From contig JAWKTK010000003.1 in assembly GCA_041399205.1 (NCBI GenBank), positions 1 through 64,000 of the forward strand: 64,000 bases of DNA, in the 5' to 3' direction. The first letter of the stretch is position 1. Every line of letters begins with the position of its first letter. Shown piece by piece: positions 17,398 through 26,575 of the stretch. The notes beneath the pieces were generated by a model. It saw only the letters and a list, made by a program, of their open reading frames with translations, had not been told where the DNA came from and made no database searches. Origin of the DNA: JAGQOZ01 sp041399205. GTDB taxonomy: Bacteria > Planctomycetota > Planctomycetia > Pirellulales > Pirellulaceae. The translations under genes and the position numbers were made by a program.

Positions 17398-19119
17398 TTA
17401 TGCCGCTTTTTGAGCACGCGAGCGAATGGTCCCGCTGGCCAGCGAACCCAGAGTAATGACAAGGCACAGAAACGCGGGAAGGTCACCTAGGGCAGCGTAC
17501 GTGGTGGTGCCAGCGGTCGATTTACATTCGGCAATAAGGATCCCTTCTTGGCGCCGAGGCCCTTGCTGGACAATCGTTCCGTCAGCGGCAATCCAGGCAG
17601 AGAAGCCGGTGTTGGCGGCAATCAACATGGGGCGTCCCAATTCGATCGCGCGAAACACTCCACACGCCAGATGGATGTCCAACAGGCTGGATCCCCAGAA
17701 CCAACCGTCGTTGGTCAGGGTCACCAAAACATCGGGCGTTTCATCTTGTTGACGCAATTGGTTGAATTGGCCTCTGATCAAATGAGGAACCGTGTTCTCG
17801 AAACAGATGTTGGGCGCCAGTTTGACATGTTGTACGTCAACGGTGACGGGCGTTTGCCCCCGAGTCAGACCGCCCGGCATGGGCGTCAAATGGTACAGCC
17901 ACGGCAAGTACGAACCGAACGGGATGTATTCGCCAAACATGACCGGATGCATTTTGTCGTAGCGCTGCGCAATGTGCCCCTGCGAATCGATGTGCACGGC
18001 CGAATTGTATCGATCTTCTCCTTCGGGCCCTAAATGATTCCAAGCGGTTCCCACCAGCAGCGGACGATCGATGACGGATTGGACGAATTTTACTTTTTGT
18101 TGACTACGCGCAGGCAGGATCTGGATCAGCTGTTGAAATTCGTCGGGCGTGACATCCCAGTCCCGCGGTTGAGCGGCTGGCTGTGTCACGGTCAAAATCG
18201 GATCGATGCCAGTGAACATCGATTCGGGCCAGATGACAAGATCGACGTTTGGATTTTGATCCACGGCGGTTTGACTTAATCTTAAATAATCTTGAAAGGC
18301 TTGTTTCGGCCGATCCAAGTCACCGTCAAACTGCGTGTCAAAGACACCTTGCACCAACGCAATCTGGACCGACTCGTCAGTCTGCTTGGCAGCCTGTTCG
18401 GAAAGCCGCTGTTGGCCTTGCATTCCCAGCAGGATCACCGCCGCCAACAGAACGGCGGCCACACTGAATTGCCTCCAGTCTTGCGTTTGACGTTGTGATC
18501 GGCAGACCGCTTCCAGCCCAGCGGCGGTGAACATCAGCACAAAGCCCACACCGTAGGCGCCGCACACCGAAGCAACCTGCGCCAGTGACAAGAAATGGAT
18601 TTGCGTGTGCCCCAACAACGCCAGTGCAAAGCCGCTGAACAAGCGTGAACGCAGCAGTTCCAAACCGGCCCAGCAAATCGGAGCCGCCAGGATGATTGGC
18701 ATCTGCCAGCGATGGACCAGGCAGCGAGCACTACCAACAAACAGTGGCAAGTACGCCGCCAAGTATGCCGACAACAAGACCCAGCCAAAGTACGTGGACC
18801 AGTGAGGAAGTCGAACCCATTGAATCAACACCAGCCAATGTAGGAATCCCACAACGTACAGCAGGCGATACGGTTTGGTTGTGGACCATTCGCGGTGGCG
18901 AATCAGCTTCAACCATCCGATCGGCGCCACGAACGCCAGGGGCCACACGTTGAGCGGCGGGAAGGCGGCATACAGCGTGATCGCACTGAACAGAGCCCAC
19001 GCGGCTTCGGACGAATTCCAACGCTTGCTTGGGGTTGGCGTGGATGCGGTATCAGTGTTTCTCGCCGCATCGGTTCGTGGCATTGGGGTCCTCTTCATTT
19101 CCGGCGTCTGGGCTACCAT
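17398..19119 (-). CDS. lnt: Apolipoprotein N-acyltransferase
   Basis: This 573-residue inner-membrane enzyme transfers the third acyl chain to the N-terminal Cys of lipoproteins. Several membrane helices fill residues about 40-240. The C-terminal nitrilase-like (CN_hydrolase) domain begins VQIALVQGVFD. The catalytic Glu is in VIWPESMFTG (about 298), the Lys region is YDKMHPVMFGEYIPFG (about 388), and the nucleophile Cys is in NICFENTVPH (about 438), where most homologues have CYE. The late motifs TNDGWFWGSS and RAIELGRPMLIAANTG are intact. Residues 1-35 are a hydrophilic extension, so the true start could be slightly later. Last helix near the end (AFLCLVITLGSLASG). Confidence 0.92.
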   Translation of the reverse strand: MVAQTPEMKRTPMPRTDAARNTDTASTPTPSKRWNSSEAAWALFSAITLYAAFPPLNVWPLAFVAPIGWLKLIRHREWSTTKPYRLLYVVGFLHWLVLIQWVRLPHWSTYFGWVLLSAYLAAYLPLFVGSARCLVHRWQMPIILAAPICWAGLELLRSRLFSGFALALLGHTQIHFLSLAQVASVCGAYGVGFVLMFTAAGLEAVCRSQRQTQDWRQFSVAAVLLAAVILLGMQGQQRLSEQAAKQTDESVQIALVQGVFDTQFDGDLDRPKQAFQDYLRLSQTAVDQNPNVDLVIWPESMFTGIDPILTVTQPAAQPRDWDVTPDEFQQLIQILPARSQQKVKFVQSVIDRPLLVGTAWNHLGPEGEDRYNSAVHIDSQGHIAQRYDKMHPVMFGEYIPFGSYLPWLYHLTPMPGGLTRGQTPVTVDVQHVKLAPNICFENTVPHLIRGQFNQLRQQDETPDVLVTLTNDGWFWGSSLLDIHLACGVFRAIELGRPMLIAANTGFSAWIAADGTIVQQGPRRQEGILIAECKSTAGTTTYAALGDLPAFLCLVITLGSLASGTIRSRAQKAA

Positions 19120-19253
19120 GTCTACCGCTCCTTGGCATTGTTGAACCTAGCCAGAAGCTTACGAAGTTCGTCCGTTTTCCGAAAGATAGAAGCGCCTTGT
19201 GGTCGGCCAGCGAAGGTGCCGAGTGCGAAAGACCGAACGGCAACGTCACGCAA

Positions 19254-19850
19254 TCACGAGGATTCAGAATCTTCGTCCCATTCGTCGGTGGAACGCTGAA
19301 TCCAGATTTCGCGCACCAGCCGCAGCTTGCGTTCGACCGTGGAAATAGAACAGCCAATTCGCTCCGCCACTTCTTGCTGCGTACAGCCTTCCATGCGTGC
19401 CAGCACAATTTGCCGAGTTCGATCGTCGGGCAGCCATTCCAGCAACGCATGCAATTGATTGACAGCAATGGCAGCATCTTCATGAGAAACACGATGATCG
19501 GCCACACCGTGAAGTGAATGAGAATTACTGGGGCCTCGTTTCTTAGAACGGCGATTAATGCGAAAAGCTTTCCGCACAGTAATGGTGACCAGCAGTTTCC
19601 ACAGTCCTTCTACGTCCGCCAAATCGGGGAACCGACCATCTTGCGCGCGAATGCAAAAACTTTTGAGCGCGCTCAGCGCCACGTCCTCTTCGTCCCCGCC
19701 GCCGCTGGCTTCGGATTTGATGATGGATCTGGCGAGTCCAACAAGGCGAGGAAAATATTCGTTCCAAACTTGTTCCACGACTTGTTCGTCGCCTTCTTGA
19801 AGAAGCTGAAACCAAGCAGGTTCGGGTTGGTTATCGGAATCAAGCGTCAT
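19254..19850 (-). CDS. ECF-type RNA polymerase sigma factor
   Basis: A 198-residue sigma-70 family protein. Region 2 covers about residues 15-100 (FPRLVGLARSII, LWKLLVTITVRKAF). Region 4 covers about 135-190 with a clear helix-turn-helix (EGCTQQEVAERIGCSISTVE). It belongs to the ECF-like sigma factors abundant in planctomycetes, often encoded beside Ser/Thr kinases. Here it is divergent from the Ser/Thr kinase at 20190 across a 340-base gap, the arrangement expected if the kinase controls the sigma factor in place of a classical anti-sigma. No anti-sigma gene is present. Confidence 0.88.
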   Translation of the reverse strand: MTLDSDNQPEPAWFQLLQEGDEQVVEQVWNEYFPRLVGLARSIIKSEASGGGDEEDVALSALKSFCIRAQDGRFPDLADVEGLWKLLVTITVRKAFRINRRSKKRGPSNSHSLHGVADHRVSHEDAAIAVNQLHALLEWLPDDRTRQIVLARMEGCTQQEVAERIGCSISTVERKLRLVREIWIQRSTDEWDEDSESS

Positions 19851-20189
19851 AGTGGATTGTATTAGATCTTGGGTGAAAAAACTCGCAATGCTTCCGACCG
19901 AAACGCATTATGATATAGGCGTCATTGTCACGATCGTGGCCCAACTCCGCAACTCGGATATCACTCTGAATAAATCTTTCAAGTACTTTGACGGGAAAGG
20001 GAACGCAAATGACATGTACGATTATTGGCACTCGAGGTGTGCGGCGGCAGAGAACGCAGCTTTGTGCAGGAATTCTGATTTTCTTTAACCGCAAATCTTC
20101 AAGTCAACATAAGATAGATGAACAATTACCACGTTGACGTGACAGTCAGCTTTGGACGATTTGGGTAGCTGGGACAGGTTTGGACAGGT
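19851..20189. other. Divergent promoter region between sigma factor and Ser/Thr kinase
   Basis: About 340 bases between two divergent genes; it must contain both promoters, but no convincing -35/-10 pair stands out. A TTG-started frame at 19852-20088 has no family signature and is not called. Confidence 0.4.
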
Positions 20190-22307
20190 ATGGAAAAGCT
20201 CGATCGCCAAACGGATGATTCTCTAGCGCAGCAATTAGAAGTTGATTCGCTCTGTGATCGATTTGAATTGGCTTGGCAAGCGGACGAGCCTCCGTCATTG
20301 CCTGATTTCATTCGCGAAGCCAAGAATCTGTTCCCCAACGATTCCTTTGCCAAAGCAGGTTACGAACTGGCCAAGTTGGACATGGAATTTCGCTGGAACC
20401 GCTTGGTCGAATCGACATCCGCGACGCGATCCGGTCCGCTGACAGACCAGCAACAAGACGCTTGGCCCACTTTGGACGAATATCGCGAACTGTTGGCTCG
20501 CGAAGGCATCAACGGCAAAGTACCGGCGGACTTTGTCACGCTGGAGTATCGACTACGCCGGCAAACAGAACGGCCCATTTCGCACGACGAGATCTTGCAG
20601 CGGTTTCCACACCGATCGGACATAGCGGAAGCCTTGGATGCGACGGACTACGATCTTTCACGTTCCACTCAGAAAGCTCGACGACGCCAACCAGCAGTCA
20701 AAAGCCGAATCGACCAAGGAGCAACGATTGATCACTTTCAAATTGTCGAAGCGTTAGGGCATGGCGCGTTTGGCACTGTCTGGCGAGCACGTGATACGCA
20801 TTTGGGACGAGAAGTCGCCATCAAGGTTCCTCGGCGAGAAGACCTGACCGATGCGGAACGTCAACAGTTTCTCAAGGAAGCTCGTGTTACTGCACAATTG
20901 CGTCACCCCAATATCGTCAGTGTCCATGAAGCCGGAGACGATGGCACCACGTTGTTTATTGTCAGCGACTATGTCGCCGGGCAGACATTGGCCGACTACG
21001 CCAAATCCGTGCGATTAGATTTTCGTCAAGTGGCCAATTTATTGAAAACGTTGTGTCAGGGGCTCGCACATGCACATCAACTGGGCGTAGTGCATCGCGA
21101 CTTGAAACCGTCCAACGTGATTATGGATCACGCTGGTTCGCCACATATCACCGACTTTGGGTTGGCCAAGCACGAATTAAGCAAAGTCAGCGTATCCACC
21201 AACGGGCAAGTGCTGGGCACGCCAGCGTACATGAGTCCGGAACAAGCGTTAGGCGAAGGAGATCGTGCCGATGCGCGGTCCGATGTTTATTCGCTGGGCG
21301 TGATTTTGTTCGAATTGCTCACGGGCGAGGTTCCTTTCCGAGGAACACCGCAATTGGTCATTCACAAAGTTCTGAACGACGAACCACTTCGACCTCGCTC
21401 ACTTAACCCACAGATCCCTGCTGATCTGGAAACGATTTGCCTGAAGTGTATTGAAAAGAATCCCAAGCAACGCTATGAATCGGCCGCAGCGTTGTCCGCC
21501 GATCTTGATCGCTATTTGCAAGGTGAACCGATTCTGGCATGTCCGATTGGCGTCGCCGGTCGGTTGTTGCGTTGGGGACGTCGGAATCCATTTCGCGCAG
21601 CCAGCGTAGCGTTGTTGGGTCTGATCACGATGGTCAGTCCACCCGCCGCAATCTATCAGGCGCAGCTACGCAGTCAGGCTCGAGACGCCCAAATTGCTGC
21701 GGAAGAGCTGGCCAAGAAGAATGCGGAATTGGCCACGGAAGCCCAGATCAAGACTCGCAATGCCGTGGCTGCGTTGGAGTATTTGATCACCGTTTTAGAG
21801 AGTCCTGATCCGAACAATTTTGGCCGCGCCGCTACCGTTGCCGATTTGTTATCTACGGCCGCCACCGAATTGGAATCGGACAACATGACGGACGAAATGA
21901 AGGCACGACTGTACGTAGCGATTGGCGATTCGCAACAAGCGTTGGGACTGGAAAAGACGTCATTCGAATCCTATCAAAAGGCGGTGAACATCTTCACGGA
22001 CACCGTAGGCAGCGCGGATCGAGCAACCCTGGATGCCAAACTTCGACTCGCCATGACCGCCGATGCAATCGGGGAAACACTTAACGCTCGGACGTTAGGT
22101 GCCGAAGTCTACGAACTGGCTCGGCAACATCTAGCATCCGACGATCCGCTGCTGGAGCATACTCGGCGACATCTGCTGAACATTCAGTTCCGATTGGGAC
22201 TGCTCAGCTTCAGCAAACGCGACATTGTGAATTCGATTGCGTCGTTACGAACAAACGTCCAGCAACATGACGATCCAGCCACTCGAATTCAGAAGTCATC
22301 CGTTTGA
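20190..22307 (+). CDS. Ser/Thr protein kinase, N-terminal and membrane part (frame broken at 22295)
   Basis: The first 180 residues are a helical linker. The kinase domain spans about 183-445 with EALGHGAFGTVW, EVAIKVPRRED (Lys), VVHRDLKPSNVIMD (catalytic loop), ITDFGLAK, TPAYMSPEQAL, SDVYSLGVILFELLTG. A membrane helix lies near 467-487 (AASVALLGLITMVSPPAAIY). The extracytoplasmic part then begins with helical, TPR-like repeats. The frame ends at 22307, but the protein logically continues in the frame of the next entry: restoring one G at AAG-TC (22295) gives IQ-KVIRLNQELVLRL without a stop. With its continuation it would be about 1,120 residues. Probably a membrane kinase sensing signals outside the cytoplasm. 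Confidence 0.9.
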   Translation: MEKLDRQTDDSLAQQLEVDSLCDRFELAWQADEPPSLPDFIREAKNLFPNDSFAKAGYELAKLDMEFRWNRLVESTSATRSGPLTDQQQDAWPTLDEYRELLAREGINGKVPADFVTLEYRLRRQTERPISHDEILQRFPHRSDIAEALDATDYDLSRSTQKARRRQPAVKSRIDQGATIDHFQIVEALGHGAFGTVWRARDTHLGREVAIKVPRREDLTDAERQQFLKEARVTAQLRHPNIVSVHEAGDDGTTLFIVSDYVAGQTLADYAKSVRLDFRQVANLLKTLCQGLAHAHQLGVVHRDLKPSNVIMDHAGSPHITDFGLAKHELSKVSVSTNGQVLGTPAYMSPEQALGEGDRADARSDVYSLGVILFELLTGEVPFRGTPQLVIHKVLNDEPLRPRSLNPQIPADLETICLKCIEKNPKQRYESAAALSADLDRYLQGEPILACPIGVAGRLLRWGRRNPFRAASVALLGLITMVSPPAAIYQAQLRSQARDAQIAAEELAKKNAELATEAQIKTRNAVAALEYLITVLESPDPNNFGRAATVADLLSTAATELESDNMTDEMKARLYVAIGDSQQALGLEKTSFESYQKAVNIFTDTVGSADRATLDAKLRLAMTADAIGETLNARTLGAEVYELARQHLASDDPLLEHTRRHLLNIQFRLGLLSFSKRDIVNSIASLRTNVQQHDDPATRIQKSSV

Positions 22308-23560
22308 ATCAAGAACTGGTGTTACGATTGATCGAAGTCGGCGAATGCGACGAAGCGAATCAACGCATGTCACAGCTTCTGCCGGCCGCCCAACGCATGT
22401 TGGGAGACAATCACACCACGGTCCTTTCGCTCCGCATCGGTCAGGGAATCGCACTACGCAAGCTTGGACAATTCAAAGAAGCTGCTGAACAGTTGACAAA
22501 CGTAGTGGAGGATTTGACCAGCAAGTTTGGACCTCGTCACAGTCGTACGTTATGGGCCCTGCGGGAACTCGCAAAAGTACGGGAAGGCCAAAAGCGATGG
22601 GATCTTGTCATCCAATCACACCAAAGTCTGTTCGAACGCCAGACACATCAAGACGATGTCATTCCGCAGAATGAAGGATTGTCTACCATGCGGAAACGAA
22701 TTGCGCTGTACCACCAGGCGCAAATTCGCTATGCCCAAGACCTGACCGACTCCAGTACGGCTAATTTGACAATTCGCGAACGGCAGTCGCACGCTAGAAC
22801 GCCCTTATATGGCAATGACAACACCTTGGCATACATTGATTTGACACAAAACGTTGTCGCGCTGCAGCGAACGGGACAAGACGTGCAAACATTGCTGGCC
22901 GAAGTACCCGAGCAGGCCATCTTCAGCCCAGACGGCAACCGCTGGGCATATACGAAATATCAAGACGACGTTCCGTATTTGACATTGTCCGATCTGGCGG
23001 GCCAGCAGCAAGAACAGGTACCTGGGAGCCTGATGGCAAACTGGTCGGACGACGGAAAAGTGCTGTATTTCTATAGCATGGATCTCCAGCGCATGGCATG
23101 GAAGCTGGCGTTTGACACATCGGATCCAATGGTGCTGATTAACCAAGGTGTTTCTTCAAAGGTGCTGCTGGTTTCGCCTGATGGCAACAAGCTTGCTTCG
23201 AATCAAGGATTTTGGGTCAACGTGGCAGACTTGGCAAGCTTAGAGACGACGCTGTCGGTGCCGTGGCTCAGTTCTATGTTGCCTTCGCCGCAGTTTGACT
23301 GGTCACCCGATAGTCGTTACTTGACAATCAGTCATGTGATGCCGCGTATTGCGGAAGGCATCTGGGTTGTGGACACGCATAGAAAAGAGTTCTTTCGTTT
23401 AGTGCACGGAGATGTCACGGGTGCTCGTTGGTCCAGCGACGGATCTAGTCTGCTGGTCGAACGTCGCGCACCGTCCGGCCAGTATGACATTTTTGAAGTT
23501 CGTTGGACGGATTTAGATGACCTGTGCCAACGCCGCGGCGTTTCTTGTGCGGCCGAATAA
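22304..23560 (+). CDS. Ser/Thr kinase, C-terminal TPR and beta-propeller part
   Basis: Opens only at a TTG overlapping the previous stop and has no ribosome-binding site, so it is best read as the shifted continuation of the kinase rather than a separate gene. Residues about 1-140 are TPR-like helices (LVLRLIEVGECDEANQRM, GIALRKLGQFKEAAEQL, ALRELAKVREGQKRWDLVI). The rest is a TolB/WD40-like propeller with AIFSPDGNRWAYTKYQ, ANWSDDGKVLYFYSM, LLVSPDGNKLASNQG and FDWSPDSRYLTISH blades. These are usual extracytoplasmic ligand or protein-binding modules on planctomycete kinases. The stop at 23558 overlaps the start of the downstream ATPase. Confidence 0.75.
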   Translation: MNQELVLRLIEVGECDEANQRMSQLLPAAQRMLGDNHTTVLSLRIGQGIALRKLGQFKEAAEQLTNVVEDLTSKFGPRHSRTLWALRELAKVREGQKRWDLVIQSHQSLFERQTHQDDVIPQNEGLSTMRKRIALYHQAQIRYAQDLTDSSTANLTIRERQSHARTPLYGNDNTLAYIDLTQNVVALQRTGQDVQTLLAEVPEQAIFSPDGNRWAYTKYQDDVPYLTLSDLAGQQQEQVPGSLMANWSDDGKVLYFYSMDLQRMAWKLAFDTSDPMVLINQGVSSKVLLVSPDGNKLASNQGFWVNVADLASLETTLSVPWLSSMLPSPQFDWSPDSRYLTISHVMPRIAEGIWVVDTHRKEFFRLVHGDVTGARWSSDGSSLLVERRAPSGQYDIFEVRWTDLDDLCQRRGVSCAAE

Positions 23561-24219
23561 TGATGCATTCCAATCCGTTTTCCACCAAGTTCGTTCAGCC
23601 GGGTGCAATCGACTACGTGTTGCCCGAAGGAACCACGTGGGACAAACTATTGAAATTGTTCATTCGAAACCAACTTCGTGGGCAAGTGGTCGGACCGCAT
23701 GGCGTTGGCAAATCCACATTCTTGTGTTCGTTCCTGCTTCACCTATCCACCGACACAGGCATCAAGGTGACTCGCATCAACCTGCAGGCGAATCGGCGAG
23801 ACTGGTCGCTGGTACGTACGGAGCTTGCCAAGCTGCCAGCCGCTGGGCAAATGCGACACGTTCTGGTCATCGATGGTTTTGAACAACTAAACATGTACCA
23901 ACGCTGGTACACTCGTTGGCGCACCCACCGCGCTGGTAGCGGTCTGCTGGTCACTGTCCATCAAGCGGAACGGAAACTGCCGCTGCTGTTTCACGCGTCG
24001 CACGATTGGCAACGATTTCAATCATTGGTGGCCAAACTGCTAAGCGAACACTCGGCGAACCGTCCGTTGCTGGACAAACAAACCATTGCATCTGTTTATC
24101 AGCAGCATGCCACAGCCGGGAATCTTCGCGAAGTTCTGTTCGAACTTTACGATCAAGCCGAACAAAATCTTTGCAGCAGCAGAACATTCACTACAACAAT
24201 CACGCCCCGCAAAGACTAG
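23560..24219 (+). CDS. P-loop ATPase, translationally coupled to the kinase
   Basis: A 219-residue protein. The ATG at 23560 overlaps the kinase stop (TAATG), so coupling is likely; a second ATG follows at 23563. The Walker A motif is VGPHGVGKSTFL (about residues 48-56). The Walker B-like motif is HVLVIDGFEQL (about 108-118), with a possible sensor in LLVTVHQ. It resembles small AAA/STAND-like NTPases, but I cannot name the family. The link with a membrane Ser/Thr kinase and an ECF sigma factor suggests a signalling or regulatory job. A longer frame upstream to 23524 lies inside the kinase and is rejected. Confidence 0.75.
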   Translation: MMHSNPFSTKFVQPGAIDYVLPEGTTWDKLLKLFIRNQLRGQVVGPHGVGKSTFLCSFLLHLSTDTGIKVTRINLQANRRDWSLVRTELAKLPAAGQMRHVLVIDGFEQLNMYQRWYTRWRTHRAGSGLLVTVHQAERKLPLLFHASHDWQRFQSLVAKLLSEHSANRPLLDKQTIASVYQQHATAGNLREVLFELYDQAEQNLCSSRTFTTTITPRKD

Positions 24220-24698
24220 TCAAGCAGCAAGACCGGCAACCCAAGAGCGAGCGGTGGCAAAGCAAGTTTCGGCAACTTCAAACTGTCTGGCTGCTTTTAT
24301 TCTTTTCGCCGCACGAAAACTTCGCATGCTAGCAATTAAAACGACTGCACGGCCTGCTTTACTGATGCCTGCAGGACATACTCCCCACTAAGTGCATTTG
24401 GAGAATTCGCTGGCGTTTGCCCAAATGTCGCTGCATGTCGTTTGGCAAAAAGGATTGAAGATTCGTGTGTAGGAATTCCTTTCCTGTTCCGAATCTGTGC
24501 GGTAGTATTGGAAAGGCGTTGTGCCAATTTTGCAACGCTTTCGATAGCGACATTCGGATCAGTCGATCGTCCAGGGGTGAATCGCGGACAAGGCTGGTGC
24601 CCTGCTGGCACGGGAATCCGGACCGAGGGAACGAGTTGCTGTGTGATTGAAATGGTAAAAGCATTCGGTCAGGAAGTGCGTTCTCACGGAGTACGGAA
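24220..24698. other. Intergenic gap
   Basis: About 480 bases between the ATPase and the Tyr-rich secreted protein. The frames present on both strands look random. No RNA or repeat was recognised. Confidence 0.4.
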
Positions 24699-26033
24699 AT
24701 GGAATTGAAGAAACAAAGCATTTTGGTTCTTGTCGTTTCGCAGTTGGCGCTGCTGGCGTTGCCGCAGTCTGCTTCGGCCGGTCCGCTGTTGGATTGGTTG
24801 TTGCGTCGACGAGCGAATCGGACAACGGCATATTATCCCGGCGCGTGTAATACGTGTTCGGATGGTTCGTATTGCGAACAAACCGTGGTGCAGTATGTAC
24901 CGCAAGTGGCCTATCGAACGGTTTGGCAACCGGTGCCGGTAACCACTTATCAAAAGACCGTCAGCTGCAATCCAGCAACGGGTCTACCCATCGAATGCAC
25001 CAAACCATGCACCAGCTACACGTATCAAGCTCGTCGAGTGCCGTACACCACTTATCGTCCGGTGTATGGCAAAGTGCCGGTGTGCGGAAATAACAATACG
25101 GTAGCGGCGATGCCAATTTCGTCCACGACTACATCGTATGCTCCAGCAGCTTCTTGCTGCGGATCGTCTTCATGGTTGGCCGGCAATTATGCCACACCTT
25201 CCTATTCGACGCCCAGCTATACCAGCCCTGGCTACACGAATCCCGGCTATTCAGCACCTAATTCTTATTCGCCCAATCCGTATTCGGCGCCTGGATACAA
25301 CGGCGGACAGCCCACTCCGGCAGACAACGCCGATCCCAACGTTCGGCCTCGGTTGGCTCCTGATATGGATTCGATGTCGATGCGAGTTCGTCGTTTGCCG
25401 TCGACGTCACAGCGTTCGATCGTTCAAGCCGAAAACGCGATGTACGCCGGTCAGACTCGAGGCGTAGCGGTGTTTTCATCCGAAGACAATCCAGCAAGTC
25501 AGATGAGCGAATCGGCCGAATCGTTCTTGAATGAACGACGTCAACAGCCGGCCGCTGTCGGTTCGTTTGACGAAACCTTGAACGGTCTCAAAAGTCGCAG
25601 CCTGCAAGACCTACGACCGCTGCCTAGCAACGCTGGCGGCGCTTCGCTGAACGTTCCGCCGATGCTGAACGACGATGATCGCACAGCCGTGCGAACCAGG
25701 ATCCCCAGTCGCTATAAGGTCAAGCCCATTGAATGGCCCAAAGTCATTCAGGCCAGCTACGTACGAAGCGCGGAACCAGAAGTCCGACTCGATTCCAACT
25801 CACAAATCGAAGTCCGCCGACTCCCGTCTTCACGCACTCGTTCGACGCAAGACCAAAGTCGACACTTGCCAACACGAGCAGAACGCGCGGCGATGTTGCG
25901 ACAACAGCAAGACGCACAAGCGACTCCCCATGTCGCTCGTCCCAAAGCATCACGCCCTAACGTAAAACCGCTGCCCACCAAAGCGAACAAGACACAAGAC
26001 AAATTCGCTTGGCCAGAACTGACCAGTCGGTAG
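24699..26033 (+). CDS. Secreted Tyr/Pro-rich repeat protein, unknown function
   Basis: A 444-residue protein with a signal peptide (QSILVLVVSQLALLALPQSA). An N-terminal Cys/Tyr-rich segment (CNTCSDGSYCEQTVVQYVPQ, QVAYRTVWQPVPVTTYQ) resembles planctomycete exported proteins with YRTVxxPV-type repeats. Residues about 155-210 hold irregular PGY/PSY repeats (YSTPSYTSPGYTNPGYSAP). The second half is hydrophilic, Arg/Ser/Pro-rich and probably unstructured, with VRRLPS occurring twice. The Cys residues could crosslink a cell-surface layer, which is inference. It has its own terminator and no partner gene. Confidence 0.75.
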   Translation: MELKKQSILVLVVSQLALLALPQSASAGPLLDWLLRRRANRTTAYYPGACNTCSDGSYCEQTVVQYVPQVAYRTVWQPVPVTTYQKTVSCNPATGLPIECTKPCTSYTYQARRVPYTTYRPVYGKVPVCGNNNTVAAMPISSTTTSYAPAASCCGSSSWLAGNYATPSYSTPSYTSPGYTNPGYSAPNSYSPNPYSAPGYNGGQPTPADNADPNVRPRLAPDMDSMSMRVRRLPSTSQRSIVQAENAMYAGQTRGVAVFSSEDNPASQMSESAESFLNERRQQPAAVGSFDETLNGLKSRSLQDLRPLPSNAGGASLNVPPMLNDDDRTAVRTRIPSRYKVKPIEWPKVIQASYVRSAEPEVRLDSNSQIEVRRLPSSRTRSTQDQSRHLPTRAERAAMLRQQQDAQATPHVARPKASRPNVKPLPTKANKTQDKFAWPELTSR

Positions 26034-26068
26034 TCGGCGCGTTCCAATTTTGAAGTCTGCCAAAATAA

Positions 26069-26098
26069 AACAAGCCGGTGATCAACCGGCTTGTTTTT
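26069..26098 (+). terminator. Terminator of the Tyr/Pro-rich protein gene
   Basis: AACAAGCCGGT-GATCA-ACCGGCTTGTT, an 11-base stem, followed by TTT on the plus strand and preceded by A-rich sequence. It may also serve the convergent 26530-26129 gene. Confidence 0.85.
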
Positions 26099-26128
26099 GC
26101 GCAATAGGCGAGCCTTGCGAAAACATCC

Positions 26129-26530
26129 TCAAGCAACTCGATAAATATACGAGTCATCAACAAAGACGCCGTCAATCATGGAACTGGACAATCGCATTCC
26201 AGCGACGTGCGAGCTTCGAATCGCATTCCGAAAACTTCGAATTATGGAACTACCGGGCGACATTGCGGTAATGTCGTTCACGGACACAATTTCCACATCG
26301 TCGGCAAGGCCGTCATTGATGGAAATGATCCGACGGTAAAGACTGCGAGGTCCTTGCGAATCGACCATCGATGACGCGATGACTAACTTCCAGCTTTGGT
26401 TCTCTTCCGAATAAAGCCAGAATGCTGCCGTGACATCGACGGCGCATGCATCCAATTTGGCCAACAACGTAGCCCCAGCATCTATCATTGACTGGGTGAT
26501 TATGTTGTTTACCAGAACGTCTTTAGCCAT
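26129..26530 (-). CDS. Conserved small protein of unknown function
   Basis: A 133-residue protein. GGGGATAA precedes the ATG at 26530. It starts MAKDVLVNNIITQSMIDAGA and contains VTAAFWLYSEENQSWKLVIA, then SLYRRIISINDG, NDITAMSPGSSIIRSFRNAI and a C-terminal FVDDSYIYRVA. No catalytic motif, membrane helix or known domain is recognised. I believe similar short proteins occur scattered in many bacteria without a known function. It is followed closely by leuS on the same strand, but the 45-base gap and unrelated roles argue only for shared transcription from upstream genes. Confidence 0.65.
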   Translation of the reverse strand: MAKDVLVNNIITQSMIDAGATLLAKLDACAVDVTAAFWLYSEENQSWKLVIASSMVDSQGPRSLYRRIISINDGLADDVEIVSVNDITAMSPGSSIIRSFRNAIRSSHVAGMRLSSSMIDGVFVDDSYIYRVA

Positions 26531-26575
26531 TTCATTATCCCCGCTGTCGGATCGGAAATTACTGGGCTAACTTCG

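Noticed and set aside
24220..24698. Short frames on both strands, such as 24359-24721 and 24442-24708
   Set aside because: Composition and lack of any motif or ribosome-binding site suggest chance frames; one overlaps the next gene antisense.
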